The notes under the pieces are model-generated. The model ran no database searches, had not been told where the DNA came from, and saw only the letters and a list, made by a program, of their open reading frames with translations. A program made the translations under genes and the position numbers. 19,403 nucleotides of DNA from RGIG8748 sp045646525. GTDB taxonomy: Bacteria > Bacillota > Clostridia > UMGS1810. The stretch lies in NCBI GenBank assembly GCA_045646525.1, contig JAZRKX010000055.1, positions 1-19,403 of the forward strand. Reading direction: 5' to 3'. Position 1 is the stretch's first letter; every line of letters starts with the position of its first letter. Positions 1 through 5,645 of this stretch are shown in pieces.

Positions 1-111
1 CTCAGCGTCGCACCGTAGAGGGTGCTCGCTTTGGCGAGTGTTTTGCCATAAGTTCCACCAGACCATTCATTATCGCCTACGGCTCAATTCATGGGGTGTC
101 ACTCATCCCCG
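1..111. other. Non-coding left edge with small hairpins
   Basis: No credible ORF is seen. On the plus strand there are two short hairpins: GCACC/GGTGC (about 11-26) and CTCGC/GCGAG (about 27-41). The stretch lies directly outside the left structured repeat. It shares a short block, roughly ACTC-(A/G)-CCCC-G followed by TCCGC, with the outer flank of the right-hand copy, so the repeat unit may extend into it. Confidence 0.3.
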
Positions 112-305
112 TCCGCTGTGAAATCTGCGGGGAAAGCAAAAATATAAAAGGCAAAGCTTTATCGCCGTTGCGGAAATTGCAATTTTTGCAATAAGTCCTC
201 ACTAAACGGCACTTGAATAAGGGAACTTAATTACTTCAAGTGCCGTTTGCGATAGCTTTGCCTTTTCTCTTTTTACTTTCTATTTCCCGCATATTTCAAT
301 GCGGA
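112..305 (-). repeat. Structured hairpin element, copy A
   Basis: A nested fold of about 190 nt, read on the minus strand. Pairings in plus coordinates are P0 112-116/301-305, P1 120-135/283-297 (one bulge), P2 146-165/249-266 (2-nt bulge) and P3 204-216/236-248 (13 perfect pairs, 19-nt loop). P4 (176-182/186-192) sits in an asymmetric strand between P2 and P3. Two blocks match copy B (789-981) exactly: GTCCTCACTAAACGGC at 195-210 and CGCCGTTGCGGA at 163-174. The P1 and P2 arms differ from copy B in sequence but still pair. The 5' arm can also form a local hairpin, CCGCAT/ATGCGG (287-304). It could be a structured RNA or a folded-DNA mobile repeat. I do not recognise a named family. Confidence 0.6.
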
Positions 306-354
306 TTTGGAATAAGGTAGCTTTGCTTAAGCAGCTTTGCTTACGCAAAGCATA

Positions 355-477
355 TTATTTGTCTGCAGTAGCAGATAAATATATTTCTTCTGCTTCTTGC
401 TGGATTTTTTTAAGAGTTTCTATTACATCTGTTATCTTGTTAAATAGCTCATAATACATCTTCTTATAATCTTCCAT
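355..477 (-). CDS. Small charged hypothetical protein (40 aa)
   Basis: The ORF reads MEDYKKMYYELFNKITDVIE, then a lysine/glutamine/glutamate-rich second half ending SATADK. It is probably one amphipathic helix or a helical hairpin; there is no signal peptide or membrane segment. A strong AGGAGA lies 7-8 nt before the ATG at 477. An in-frame ATG at 483 (adding Met-Pro) sits only 1-2 nt after it and is less likely. Small proteins of this look (EDYKKMYY-LFN-ITD-IE) recur near mobile elements of gut Clostridia as far as I recall, with no known function. It follows the terminator of the candidate small RNA (513-676) and has no visible promoter of its own, so it may depend on read-through. Confidence 0.6.
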   Translation of the reverse strand: MEDYKKMYYELFNKITDVIETLKKIQQEAEEIYLSATADK

Positions 478-512
478 TGGCATTTCTCCTTTTCATAATT
501 TTGGTATAAATT

Positions 513-541
513 AAAAAATGCGCCGGCGCGGAGCCGACGCA
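513..541 (-). terminator. Intrinsic terminator of candidate small RNA
   Basis: On the minus strand TGCGTCGGC-TCCGC-GCCGGCGCA forms a GC-rich 9-bp hairpin (519-541), followed directly by six T residues (518-513). It ends the small RNA described at 513-676 and lies just upstream of the small ORF at 355-477. Confidence 0.75.
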
Positions 542-676
542 CGAAAAATGCACAGCCCCAATGTCGCCAGACAAAGACTTCATGCGATTAAATAACACGA
601 ATAAGAAGCATGCATTTTTTCCAAAGAAAAAAACATGTTAATTAATCACATAAAACTATTCATCTTTATCTGGCAA
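513..676 (-). ncRNA. Candidate small RNA with rod-like fold
   Basis: There is no ORF, but the complete parts of a small RNA gene are present. A promoter (682-710) predicts a start near 676, exactly where pairing begins. Helices in plus coordinates are 663-674/566-577 (12 bp, one G-U), 642-651/582-591 (10 bp, one G-U) and 634-640/593-599 (7 bp, one G-U), with an apical hairpin 615-621/626-632. An approximately 25-nt unpaired tail leads to the terminator at 513-541. Expected length is about 165 nt. The rod shape recalls 6S RNA, but the stems are AT-rich and I see no 6S-like central bubble. It could also be a leader that attenuates the small ORF downstream. Unknown family. Confidence 0.55.
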
Positions 677-681
677 GATTA

Positions 682-710
682 ATGTTATCATAATATTATG
701 TAAAAGTCAA
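682..710 (-). promoter_or_regulatory. Promoter of candidate small RNA
   Basis: Minus strand: -35 TTGACT (710-705), 17-bp spacer, -10 TAACAT (687-682). The spacing is ideal and the -10 matches 4 of 6 consensus bases. The predicted start falls at the base of the first RNA helix. Confidence 0.5.
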
Positions 711-788
711 CCAAGAAACATGTCACATTTTGTAAGAAACAAAACTTTTTACACTTTGTTATCAAGCTTTCCCCTTACCACTAAAAAA

Positions 789-981
789 TCCGCATTGGAC
801 TTTGGAGCGTAAAGAAAGCCCCGATTAAAAACGCAGAGGCACCGCAAACGGCAAATGCAATTATTCAGTTCCATTATGCATTTGCCGTTTAGTGAGGACA
901 AGCAACAAAATTGTTGCGTCCGCAACGGCGGTAGGATATGCGTTTTTAATTGGGGTTTTTAGCTTTAAAGTCCACAGCGGA
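789..981 (+). repeat. Structured hairpin element, copy B
   Basis: Second copy of the element at 112-305, in opposite orientation (read on plus). Pairings are P0 789-793/977-981, P1 796-803/967-974 plus 806-808/962-964, P2 819-835/939-955 (17 bp, one G-U) and P3 846-859/877-890 (14 perfect pairs, 17-nt loop). The P4 hairpin is 902-908/911-917, extended by GGAC 896-899/GTCC 918-921. Conserved primary blocks are GCCGTTTAGTGAGGAC (884-899) and TCCGCAACGGCG (919-930). The P1, P2 and P4 sequences are unlike copy A, yet both sides of each stem have changed together. That argues the fold is what is conserved. Confidence 0.6.
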
Positions 982-992
982 CGGCGGGGAGT

Positions 993-1030
993 GCAGAGGG
1001 GCTCGCTGTTGAGCTCCTCTGCATATATTT
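993..1030 (+). terminator. Strong hairpin, possible terminator after copy B
   Basis: GCAGAGG (993-999) pairs with CCTCTGC (1016-1022), with an inner GCTC/GAGC. On the plus strand it runs into ATATATTTTTAT, a weak U-tract, so it could end a transcript through copy B. On the minus strand it lies 9 nt after the stop of the DHHW gene but has no T-tract there. Confidence 0.35.
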
Positions 1031-2128
1031 TTATCTTAATGCCGTACTGTTATTAAGAAGCGAACTTGAGTACATAAATAGCACATCGGCATTTTCAAAA
1101 TCTAAAAATCCGCCTAGCATACCGCTGGCTATATAGCGGATATCCACAAGAGTAACCTTGCTGTAGCCCTCTGCAAAAAGCGGAGCTATACTGCTTCCGA
1201 AAGAATCTCTGAACAATATAAGTTCTTTTTTGTTATCCGCATCAGGATTCTCTATGCTTACTATGGGCATAGCACCCGAAAGGAACATCTCGTAGGCATC
1301 GTGTCCTTTTGCCTTTTCCATATTGTACATATCGCCTTTTTTGGGCATACCCGTATCATAGTAGGTTACTATCGCATTATTTAAGGTGTCATTTGTAAGA
1401 TAGCGTATGGTGTCAGGACGGGTTTCCATGGCATATTGACCAACATACACACCATTAAACGGAATATCAAGTGTATTTACATCATACTCAGCAGATACAT
1501 CCTGACCCATAGCATTTGCAATATGCTCTGCTATGGGGGCGAGCTTCTCCTGTCTCCAGTGAGTATCTGTAAAATAATAGAAGTCCTCATTAAGAAGCCC
1601 TGTTATATCTATATACTCCATAAATTCGGTCTTTTCCCTCATGGTGTTTATTAAATCCTCATACTCCATGGCGGGATAACCGTTTTTGGATGCGAGGTAC
1701 ATATTTTTGTCGGGAACTATGGTAAAGTAAAGCGAAGTGCTCTCATCCTTTACATATTTTTCTGCAATGCTTTTAAACTTATCTGCAGCCATAGAGAGCA
1801 TATTGTAATCCACAGGGCTGTCTATCTTGGATATATGACCGTCTGCGGTAAAAAGCCCGTTATTGTCTTTTTTGCCGAAAAACCTTGTTGCAAAAAGCGC
1901 CTTAACATAACGCATGGCATCTCTGGCGGGGAAAGCGTCTGTAGCATACTTTTCAAAACCCGATGCAAATTCCCCGTTAAGGAGAGTTTCTGCGCTAAGT
2001 TCGGGCATCTTGGCAAGGGCGCGCCTTTCGCTTACGGAGTAATCGTCCTTGGGACCAAATATGCACATCGCACTTACACCGTAGAGGAAAAGAGCAAATA
2101 TTATAACTGTAAATATATTTCTTTTCAT
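1031..2128 (-). CDS. DHHW/AlgX-J-like SGNH acetyltransferase (365 aa)
   Basis: Predicted membrane-anchored, extracytoplasmic enzyme acting with the MBOAT protein encoded just upstream. An N-terminal hydrophobic segment (residues 5-24) serves as anchor or signal. The catalytic signature of the AlgJ/AlgX/DHHW family is visible: TDTHW at 187-191 (Asp188, His190) and RDSFGSS at 307-313 (Ser309 as nucleophile). In known systems MBOAT moves acetyl groups across the membrane and the SGNH partner transfers them to a polymer; the acceptor here is unknown. The start MKRNIF was chosen because AGGAG lies 7-8 nt upstream. A longer in-frame ORF runs back into the MBOAT gene without a ribosome site. The gene begins 10 nt after the MBOAT stop and is last in the operon. 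Confidence 0.85.
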   Translation of the reverse strand: MKRNIFTVIIFALFLYGVSAMCIFGPKDDYSVSERRALAKMPELSAETLLNGEFASGFEKYATDAFPARDAMRYVKALFATRFFGKKDNNGLFTADGHISKIDSPVDYNMLSMAADKFKSIAEKYVKDESTSLYFTIVPDKNMYLASKNGYPAMEYEDLINTMREKTEFMEYIDITGLLNEDFYYFTDTHWRQEKLAPIAEHIANAMGQDVSAEYDVNTLDIPFNGVYVGQYAMETRPDTIRYLTNDTLNNAIVTYYDTGMPKKGDMYNMEKAKGHDAYEMFLSGAMPIVSIENPDADNKKELILFRDSFGSSIAPLFAEGYSKVTLVDIRYIASGMLGGFLDFENADVLFMYSSSLLNNSTALR

Positions 2129-2138
2129 GATATATCTC

Positions 2139-3539
2139 CTAAAACCTAAAATACAAGAACGGATTGAACGAGCCGTCTGCAAGATATGCCGTTGCCACAA
2201 AAAGAAGTGCGAGCAAAACAGGTATTTCCAATACATTATATATATTGGTGAGTGTTTTGTTTTGGTGTATTTTGCCTTTGATGCGCGCGAAAAGAGGCGT
2301 AGCACCGACTGCGGCAATTATGATAACAAAAGCATAATTTTTCATGCCGTACAAAAAGCCTTGCGAAACAAGGGGTATACCGCCCGCACCGAACATTGCG
2401 CCTACTACTTCAAATGCGCCTTTAAGCGAAGATGCGCTGAATATTCCAAAGCTTATGGTTATAAAGAACAAGAGATAAATATGAGCTATAACCTTTGTCC
2501 TTTTAAGGTATTTTGCCAGCACAAATTTCTCTGCCATAAGAAGAACGGCAAAATAGAGACCCCATATTATAAAGTTCCACTCTGCACCATGCCAGAAACC
2601 TGTAAGAAACCACACAACAAATATATTGAATATGTGTCTTATGTTGCCCTTTCTGTTGCCGCCAAGGGGTATATATACATAGTCTCTGAACCATGAGCCG
2701 AGCGATATATGCCATCTGCGCCAGAAATCCGTGATACTGCGCGATGCAATGGGATAGCGAAAATTCTCCAGAAATTCGAAGCCGAATATCTTGCCAAGAC
2801 CTATAGCCATGTCGCTGTAGCCCGAAAAGTCGAAGTATATCTGGAGCATAAATGCTATGGCATAGAGCCAGTAGAAAGCCACCGACTTATCGGGAGTGCT
2901 TGCAAACGATGTGCAAAGCTCACCCAATGTGTTTGCTATAAGAATCTTCTTGGATGCACCCGCCACAAAGCGAACTATACCCTCATGCGCCTTTTGGAAG
3001 CTGTGGGTACGGTTTTTTAACTGCTTATCTATATCGCTGTAACGCACAATGGGACCTGCTATAAGCTGAGGGAAAAGAGATACATAGGCACCTAAATCTA
3101 TAATATTTCTCTGTGCCTTTACATCCCCTCTGTATACATCTATGACATAGCTCATTATCTGAAAGGTGTAAAAGCTTATACCTATAGGCAGGGTTATATT
3201 AAGAAGCGGAATATCGTTACCTGATACGGTATTAAAATTTTCTATAAAGAAGTCGGCATATTTAAAGTATGCAAGCGCACCCAGACAAAATATGACCGAT
3301 AAAGACAGGAAGACCTTCGAAAGAGGTCTTCCTTTGAATTTTTCTGTAAGGATTCCGAGGATGTAGTTTACAAATATCGTTGCCGCCATAAGAAACACAT
3401 ATCTTGGCTCGCCCCACGCATAAAACGCAAGGCTGAATACCAGAAGAACTGTGTTTTTTAATACTCTCGGCACGGCAAAGTAAACCAACAGCACCATCGG
3501 AAGAAAATAGTATAAAAACGGTATACTTGAAAAAACCAA
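2139..3539 (-). CDS. MBOAT family O-acyltransferase, AlgI/DltB-like (466 aa)
   Basis: Polytopic membrane protein of the AlgI group, which imports an acyl group (usually acetyl) for modification of extracellular polymers. The N-terminus, MVFSSIPFLYYFLP, is the family's typical opening. Conserved cytoplasmic/membrane motifs include FPQLIAGPIVRY, FDFSGYSDMAIG, FWRRWHISLGSWFRDY and GFWHGAEWNFIIWG; the last holds the invariant catalytic-type histidine near residue 317. About ten hydrophobic segments can be seen. Start choice: a TTG at 3539-3537 sits 8 nt after AAGGAG and gives the canonical N-terminus. The in-frame GTG at 3548 overlaps the ribosome site itself, and the ATG at 3543 is out of frame. 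It lies between the lipoprotein and the DHHW enzyme, all co-directional. Confidence 0.9.
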   Translation of the reverse strand: MVFSSIPFLYYFLPMVLLVYFAVPRVLKNTVLLVFSLAFYAWGEPRYVFLMAATIFVNYILGILTEKFKGRPLSKVFLSLSVIFCLGALAYFKYADFFIENFNTVSGNDIPLLNITLPIGISFYTFQIMSYVIDVYRGDVKAQRNIIDLGAYVSLFPQLIAGPIVRYSDIDKQLKNRTHSFQKAHEGIVRFVAGASKKILIANTLGELCTSFASTPDKSVAFYWLYAIAFMLQIYFDFSGYSDMAIGLGKIFGFEFLENFRYPIASRSITDFWRRWHISLGSWFRDYVYIPLGGNRKGNIRHIFNIFVVWFLTGFWHGAEWNFIIWGLYFAVLLMAEKFVLAKYLKRTKVIAHIYLLFFITISFGIFSASSLKGAFEVVGAMFGAGGIPLVSQGFLYGMKNYAFVIIIAAVGATPLFARIKGKIHQNKTLTNIYNVLEIPVLLALLFVATAYLADGSFNPFLYFRF

Positions 3540-3569
3540 GCATATCACTCCTTATGGAATACGAGGTTA

Positions 3570-4298
3570 TTATTCTTCAAAACTAAGAGGACTCATTACG
3601 AAGAACACTTTATTGCCGACAGAGGTAACAACCTTTTCATCGGCACTTGTGCATATGTTCCATCTTAAATTGGAGGCGGATTTGAGTTTGGCGGTAAATG
3701 CAGATACTTCATCGGCACTTGCAAGCTCAAACACATATCCTACAAAGGGTATTGTACCCATCATGGGTGCAAACATTACACCCTTCTTGAAGCCCTTTAT
3801 CTCCTCATTGTCAAAGCCTGTAAGATAACCCTCTTCTACATCCATTGTGGCAAGGGACTGTCCTATGGGCGAGAGCGCAGGAGCGGCTATGAGCTTGTTT
3901 GCTATTGTGTTTAAGTCGGAGGAAGCATTTGCCTTAAATACATCGGCCAGGGTGTAGCCTACAGTATTGGACTGGGGTGCACTCTCCTCTTCCTGCTTGG
4001 GAGGATTGGCAGGCTCGGACTGTACAGGTGCTTTGTTATCATCTGCTGCGGGAGGAACCTTGTCCTCTTTCTTATCCTCGGAAGGTTTTTTGTTTTCTTC
4101 CTTTACCTCATCCTTCACTTCTTCTTTTTCTTCCTCTTTTTCGGAGGTTTCATCCTTTTCCTCTTCGGTAGATGCAACAACATCTTCCTTATTTACGGTT
4201 TCTTTGTCTTTTTTGTCATTTGCCTTTTCGTTACCGCCGCATGAAGCAAGCGCGAATACCATGGCAAGAGCAATAAGAATAGATAAAAGTTTTTTCAT
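3570..4298 (-). CDS. Lipoprotein with acidic/lysine linker, acylation operon (242 aa)
   Basis: A signal peptide with lipobox LASC (Cys20) predicts attachment to the outer face of the membrane. Residues about 22-110 are low complexity, rich in Glu, Lys, Asp and later Pro: a flexible wall-spanning linker. A globular domain (about 113-242) follows. It loosely resembles the DUF4358-type lipoproteins found with MBOAT/DHHW genes, but I cannot confirm the family. AGGAG lies 8 nt before the ATG. It is the first gene of the operon, preceded by a near-consensus promoter at 4393-4421, and ends about 30 nt before the MBOAT start. It may help position the acylation machinery or its substrate; this is inferred from context only. 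Confidence 0.8.
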   Translation of the reverse strand: MKKLLSILIALAMVFALASCGGNEKANDKKDKETVNKEDVVASTEEEKDETSEKEEEKEEVKDEVKEENKKPSEDKKEDKVPPAADDNKAPVQSEPANPPKQEEESAPQSNTVGYTLADVFKANASSDLNTIANKLIAAPALSPIGQSLATMDVEEGYLTGFDNEEIKGFKKGVMFAPMMGTIPFVGYVFELASADEVSAFTAKLKSASNLRWNICTSADEKVVTSVGNKVFFVMSPLSFEE

Positions 4299-4342
4299 TG
4301 TGATTTCTCCTCGTTCGTTTATTTCATTTATAATACTTTTTT

Positions 4343-4363
4343 AAATGCAAAAAGGTTGCATTT
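4343..4363. promoter_or_regulatory. Perfect inverted repeat in the leader of the acylation operon
   Basis: AAATGCAA (4343-4350) and TTGCATTT (4356-4363) form a perfect 8-bp inverted repeat with a 5-nt spacer, in the untranslated leader between the promoter (4393-4421) and the lipoprotein start (4298). There is no T-run after it on minus, so a protein-binding operator or an RNA hairpin is more likely than a terminator. Confidence 0.4.
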
Positions 4364-4392
4364 TATTAAATTTTCCTTATACACCCAGAGAA

Positions 4393-4421
4393 ATTATAAC
4401 ACGGTTATCTAAATATATCAA
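4393..4421 (-). promoter_or_regulatory. Promoter of the lipoprotein-MBOAT-DHHW operon
   Basis: Minus strand: -35 TTGATA (4421-4416), 17-bp spacer, -10 TATAAT (4398-4393). The start would be near 4386, giving a leader of about 88 nt. Confidence 0.8.
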
Positions 4422-4439
4422 CACCTTTTTATCCGCAAA

Positions 4440-4742
4440 TACAAGGACTGCAGCCAATATACAAGCGTTTCTTTTATGCTTAATGCAACAATAAGAAATA
4501 GCGAAACAACCGTTGAGAACGCAAATGAACCAATAAACGAACCAATAAATGTTTTAACACCCCAAGAATCAGACATATACAAAATTATAAAAGCAAATCC
4601 CAGATTATCAATGTCCGCAATGGCTCAACTTCTTTCTGTTTCAGATTCTACTGTAAAGAGGACCATACACTCATTAAAGCAAAAGCACTATATCAAACAC
4701 AGTGGTTCAAATAAAACCGGAACATGGATTGTTTTGAAATGA
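4440..4742 (+). pseudogene. 3' remnant of an AlbA/RecG-like HTH regulator gene
   Basis: The open frame encodes the repeat NEPINEPIN followed by a winged-helix domain (ESDIYKIIKANPRLSMSAMA, then a recognition helix SDSTVKRTIHSLKQK and GSNKTGTWIVL). This is the C-terminal end typical of AlbA_2/RecG-like putative DNA-binding proteins, which normally run to 400-500 residues. The frame stays open upstream of the first ATG (4476) to about 4413 and then stops, with no trace of the N-terminal domain. No ribosome site precedes that ATG. I read it as the 5'-truncated end of a lost gene, now overlapping the promoter of the divergent acylation operon. A free-standing small HTH protein is possible but less likely. 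Confidence 0.65.
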
Positions 4743-4773
4743 ATTTTCGAACATACAATCACATATAGAAATG

Positions 4774-4814
4774 CCCCTGCTATGTGTAAATACAATATAG
4801 CAGGGGTAGTTTTA
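4774..4814 (+). terminator. Terminator-like hairpin after the HTH remnant
   Basis: CCCCTGCTAT (4774-4783) pairs perfectly with ATAGCAGGGG (4797-4806) over a 13-nt loop, followed by TAGTTTTA. It is probably the old terminator of the gene whose 3' end remains at 4440-4742. Confidence 0.6.
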
Positions 4815-4997
4815 TGCATATAATCTGCAACACACAAAAAATGGGGTAGATTACATAATCTATAGGAGTTTTTTTATAATTTCATTCATCTCATCCATTT
4901 TCTGTTCCATATCCCATACAAGCTTAAACTGGGTTCTTGCTCTGTCTAAGTTATGGTTTTCTCTATGGATTTTAAAATAATTATCTCCATCAAGATA

Positions 4998-5321
4998 ATG
5001 GCTGAAAAATCAACATTAACAGATGAAACCATTATAAAGGCTTTTAATTCGGTTAAGGCAGAGTTTAGAAAAGGAACTCTTAACGGAGTTAAAGAAATTA
5101 TTGATATGTTTGTTGATAAAGTCATTGTTTATGCCGACAGAGTTGAAGTAGTTTTATACTATGGAAGCGACCTCTTGAAATTGATTTCAAGCGAATACGC
5201 TAACGCACCAACTTTGGTGCGGTTTCCGATAAAAGATTTTCTAATCAATTTTGAGGACAAAAAAAGAAAACACAATTTTGAAAAAAATTGTGTTTTCCTT
5301 GGCGGAGAAGGAGAGATTTGA
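4998..5321 (+). pseudogene. 3' remnant of a large serine recombinase gene
   Basis: The translation TLTDETIIKAFNSVKAEFRK, then LNGVKEIIDMFVDKVIVYAD and VEVVLYYG, resembles the C-terminal end of large serine recombinases (integrases of Tn4451/CTn-type elements), which usually close with a short beta-rich segment such as VD-V-VYDD-V-V-Y. The catalytic resolvase domain, the recombinase domain and the zinc ribbon are absent. The frame is open back to 4953 but has no ribosome site. The final residues run into the terminator of the minus-strand tRNA genes, so the C-terminus overlaps that hairpin. It is a relic of an integrative element beside tRNA-Ser. Confidence 0.6.
5258..5297 (-). terminator. Terminator of the tRNA-Ser pair
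   Basis: A 14-bp perfect hairpin (5266-5279 with 5284-5297, GAAA-type loop) is followed on minus by an uninterrupted T-run (5265-5259). It begins 3 nt after the CCA end of tRNA-Ser(GCU). Confidence 0.85.
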
Positions 5322-5390
5322 ACTCTCGCGCCGGTTGCCCGACCTACACCCTTAGCAGGGGCGCCTCTTCGGCCTCTTGAGTACTTCTCC
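5300..5390 (-). tRNA. tRNA-Ser(GCU)
   Basis: 91-nt class II tRNA. The acceptor stem GGAGAAG/CTTCTCC (5390-5384 with 5310-5304) is intact, with discriminator G and encoded CCA (5302-5300). The anticodon loop is CTGCTAA, anticodon GCT, reading AGC/AGU serine codons. The long variable arm (GGTCGGGCAACCGGC) is typical of serine tRNAs, and the T-loop TTCAAAT is normal. It is the downstream gene of a two-tRNA transcript. Confidence 0.95.
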
Positions 5391-5397
5391 GTGTGTA

Positions 5398-5423
5398 TTA
5401 CTGTCCTCCGAATTGGACAGTAA
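5398..5423. repeat. Perfect 9-bp inverted repeat between the two tRNA-Ser genes
   Basis: TTACTGTCC (5398-5406) and GGACAGTAA (5415-5423), spacer TCCGAATT. It lies in the 63-nt gap between the tRNA genes and would form a hairpin in the precursor transcript. There is no T-run on either side, so it is not an obvious terminator. It may be a processing hairpin or the footprint of an excised element. Confidence 0.6.
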
Positions 5424-5453
5424 ACCTCAATCAGTATGCAATTTAAAAAAAGG

Positions 5454-5540
5454 TGGCGGAGAGGCAGAGATTCGAACTCTGGGTGCTTTCGCATCACTAG
5501 TTTTCAAGACTAGCTCCTTAAACCACTCGGACACCTCTCC
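5454..5540 (-). tRNA. tRNA-Ser(UGA)
   Basis: 87-nt class II tRNA. The acceptor stem is GGAGAGG/CCTCTCC with discriminator G and encoded CCA. The anticodon stem CTAGT/ACTAG encloses CTTGAAA, anticodon TGA, reading UCN serine codons. The long variable arm (TGATGCGAAAGCACC) is present. It is first in the transcript, read from the promoter at 5554-5582. Confidence 0.95.
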
Positions 5541-5553
5541 GTGTGACTTAAAT

Positions 5554-5582
5554 AGTTTAACACAATTATAAGGCATTGTCAA
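5554..5582 (-). promoter_or_regulatory. Promoter of the tRNA-Ser genes
   Basis: Minus strand: consensus -35 TTGACA (5582-5577), 17-bp spacer, -10 TAAACT (5559-5554). It lies 13 nt upstream of the mature tRNA-Ser(UGA) 5' end. Confidence 0.7.
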
Positions 5583-5602
5583 CTGTTTTTGCATTTATTT
5601 TC

Positions 5603-5637
5603 AAAAATTACGGCGGAAGCAAAGAAGCTTCCGCCGT
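5603..5637 (-). terminator. Terminator of the M20/deacetylase operon
   Basis: The 11-bp hairpin ACGGCGGAAGC/GCTTCCGCCGT (5610-5620 with 5627-5637) is followed on minus by AATTTTTG. It lies 8 nt after the stop of the deacetylase-like gene. Confidence 0.85.
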
Positions 5638-5645
5638 ATTGTAGA

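Noticed and set aside
512..676. 6S RNA
   Set aside because: Rod shape and length are similar, but the stems are AT-rich, there is no large symmetric bubble flanked by GC pairs, and no neighbouring gene supports it.
2128..2317. Longer N-terminus for the DHHW protein
   Set aside because: The extension lies inside the MBOAT gene, lacks a ribosome site and would bury the signal/anchor segment.
4860..5010. Open frame on minus reading HYLDGDNYFK..TQFKLVWDMEQKMDEMNEIIKKLL
   Set aside because: About 50 codons with gene-like composition at its end, but no start codon or ribosome site in frame, overlaps the recombinase remnant, and I recognise no family. It may be another gene fragment.
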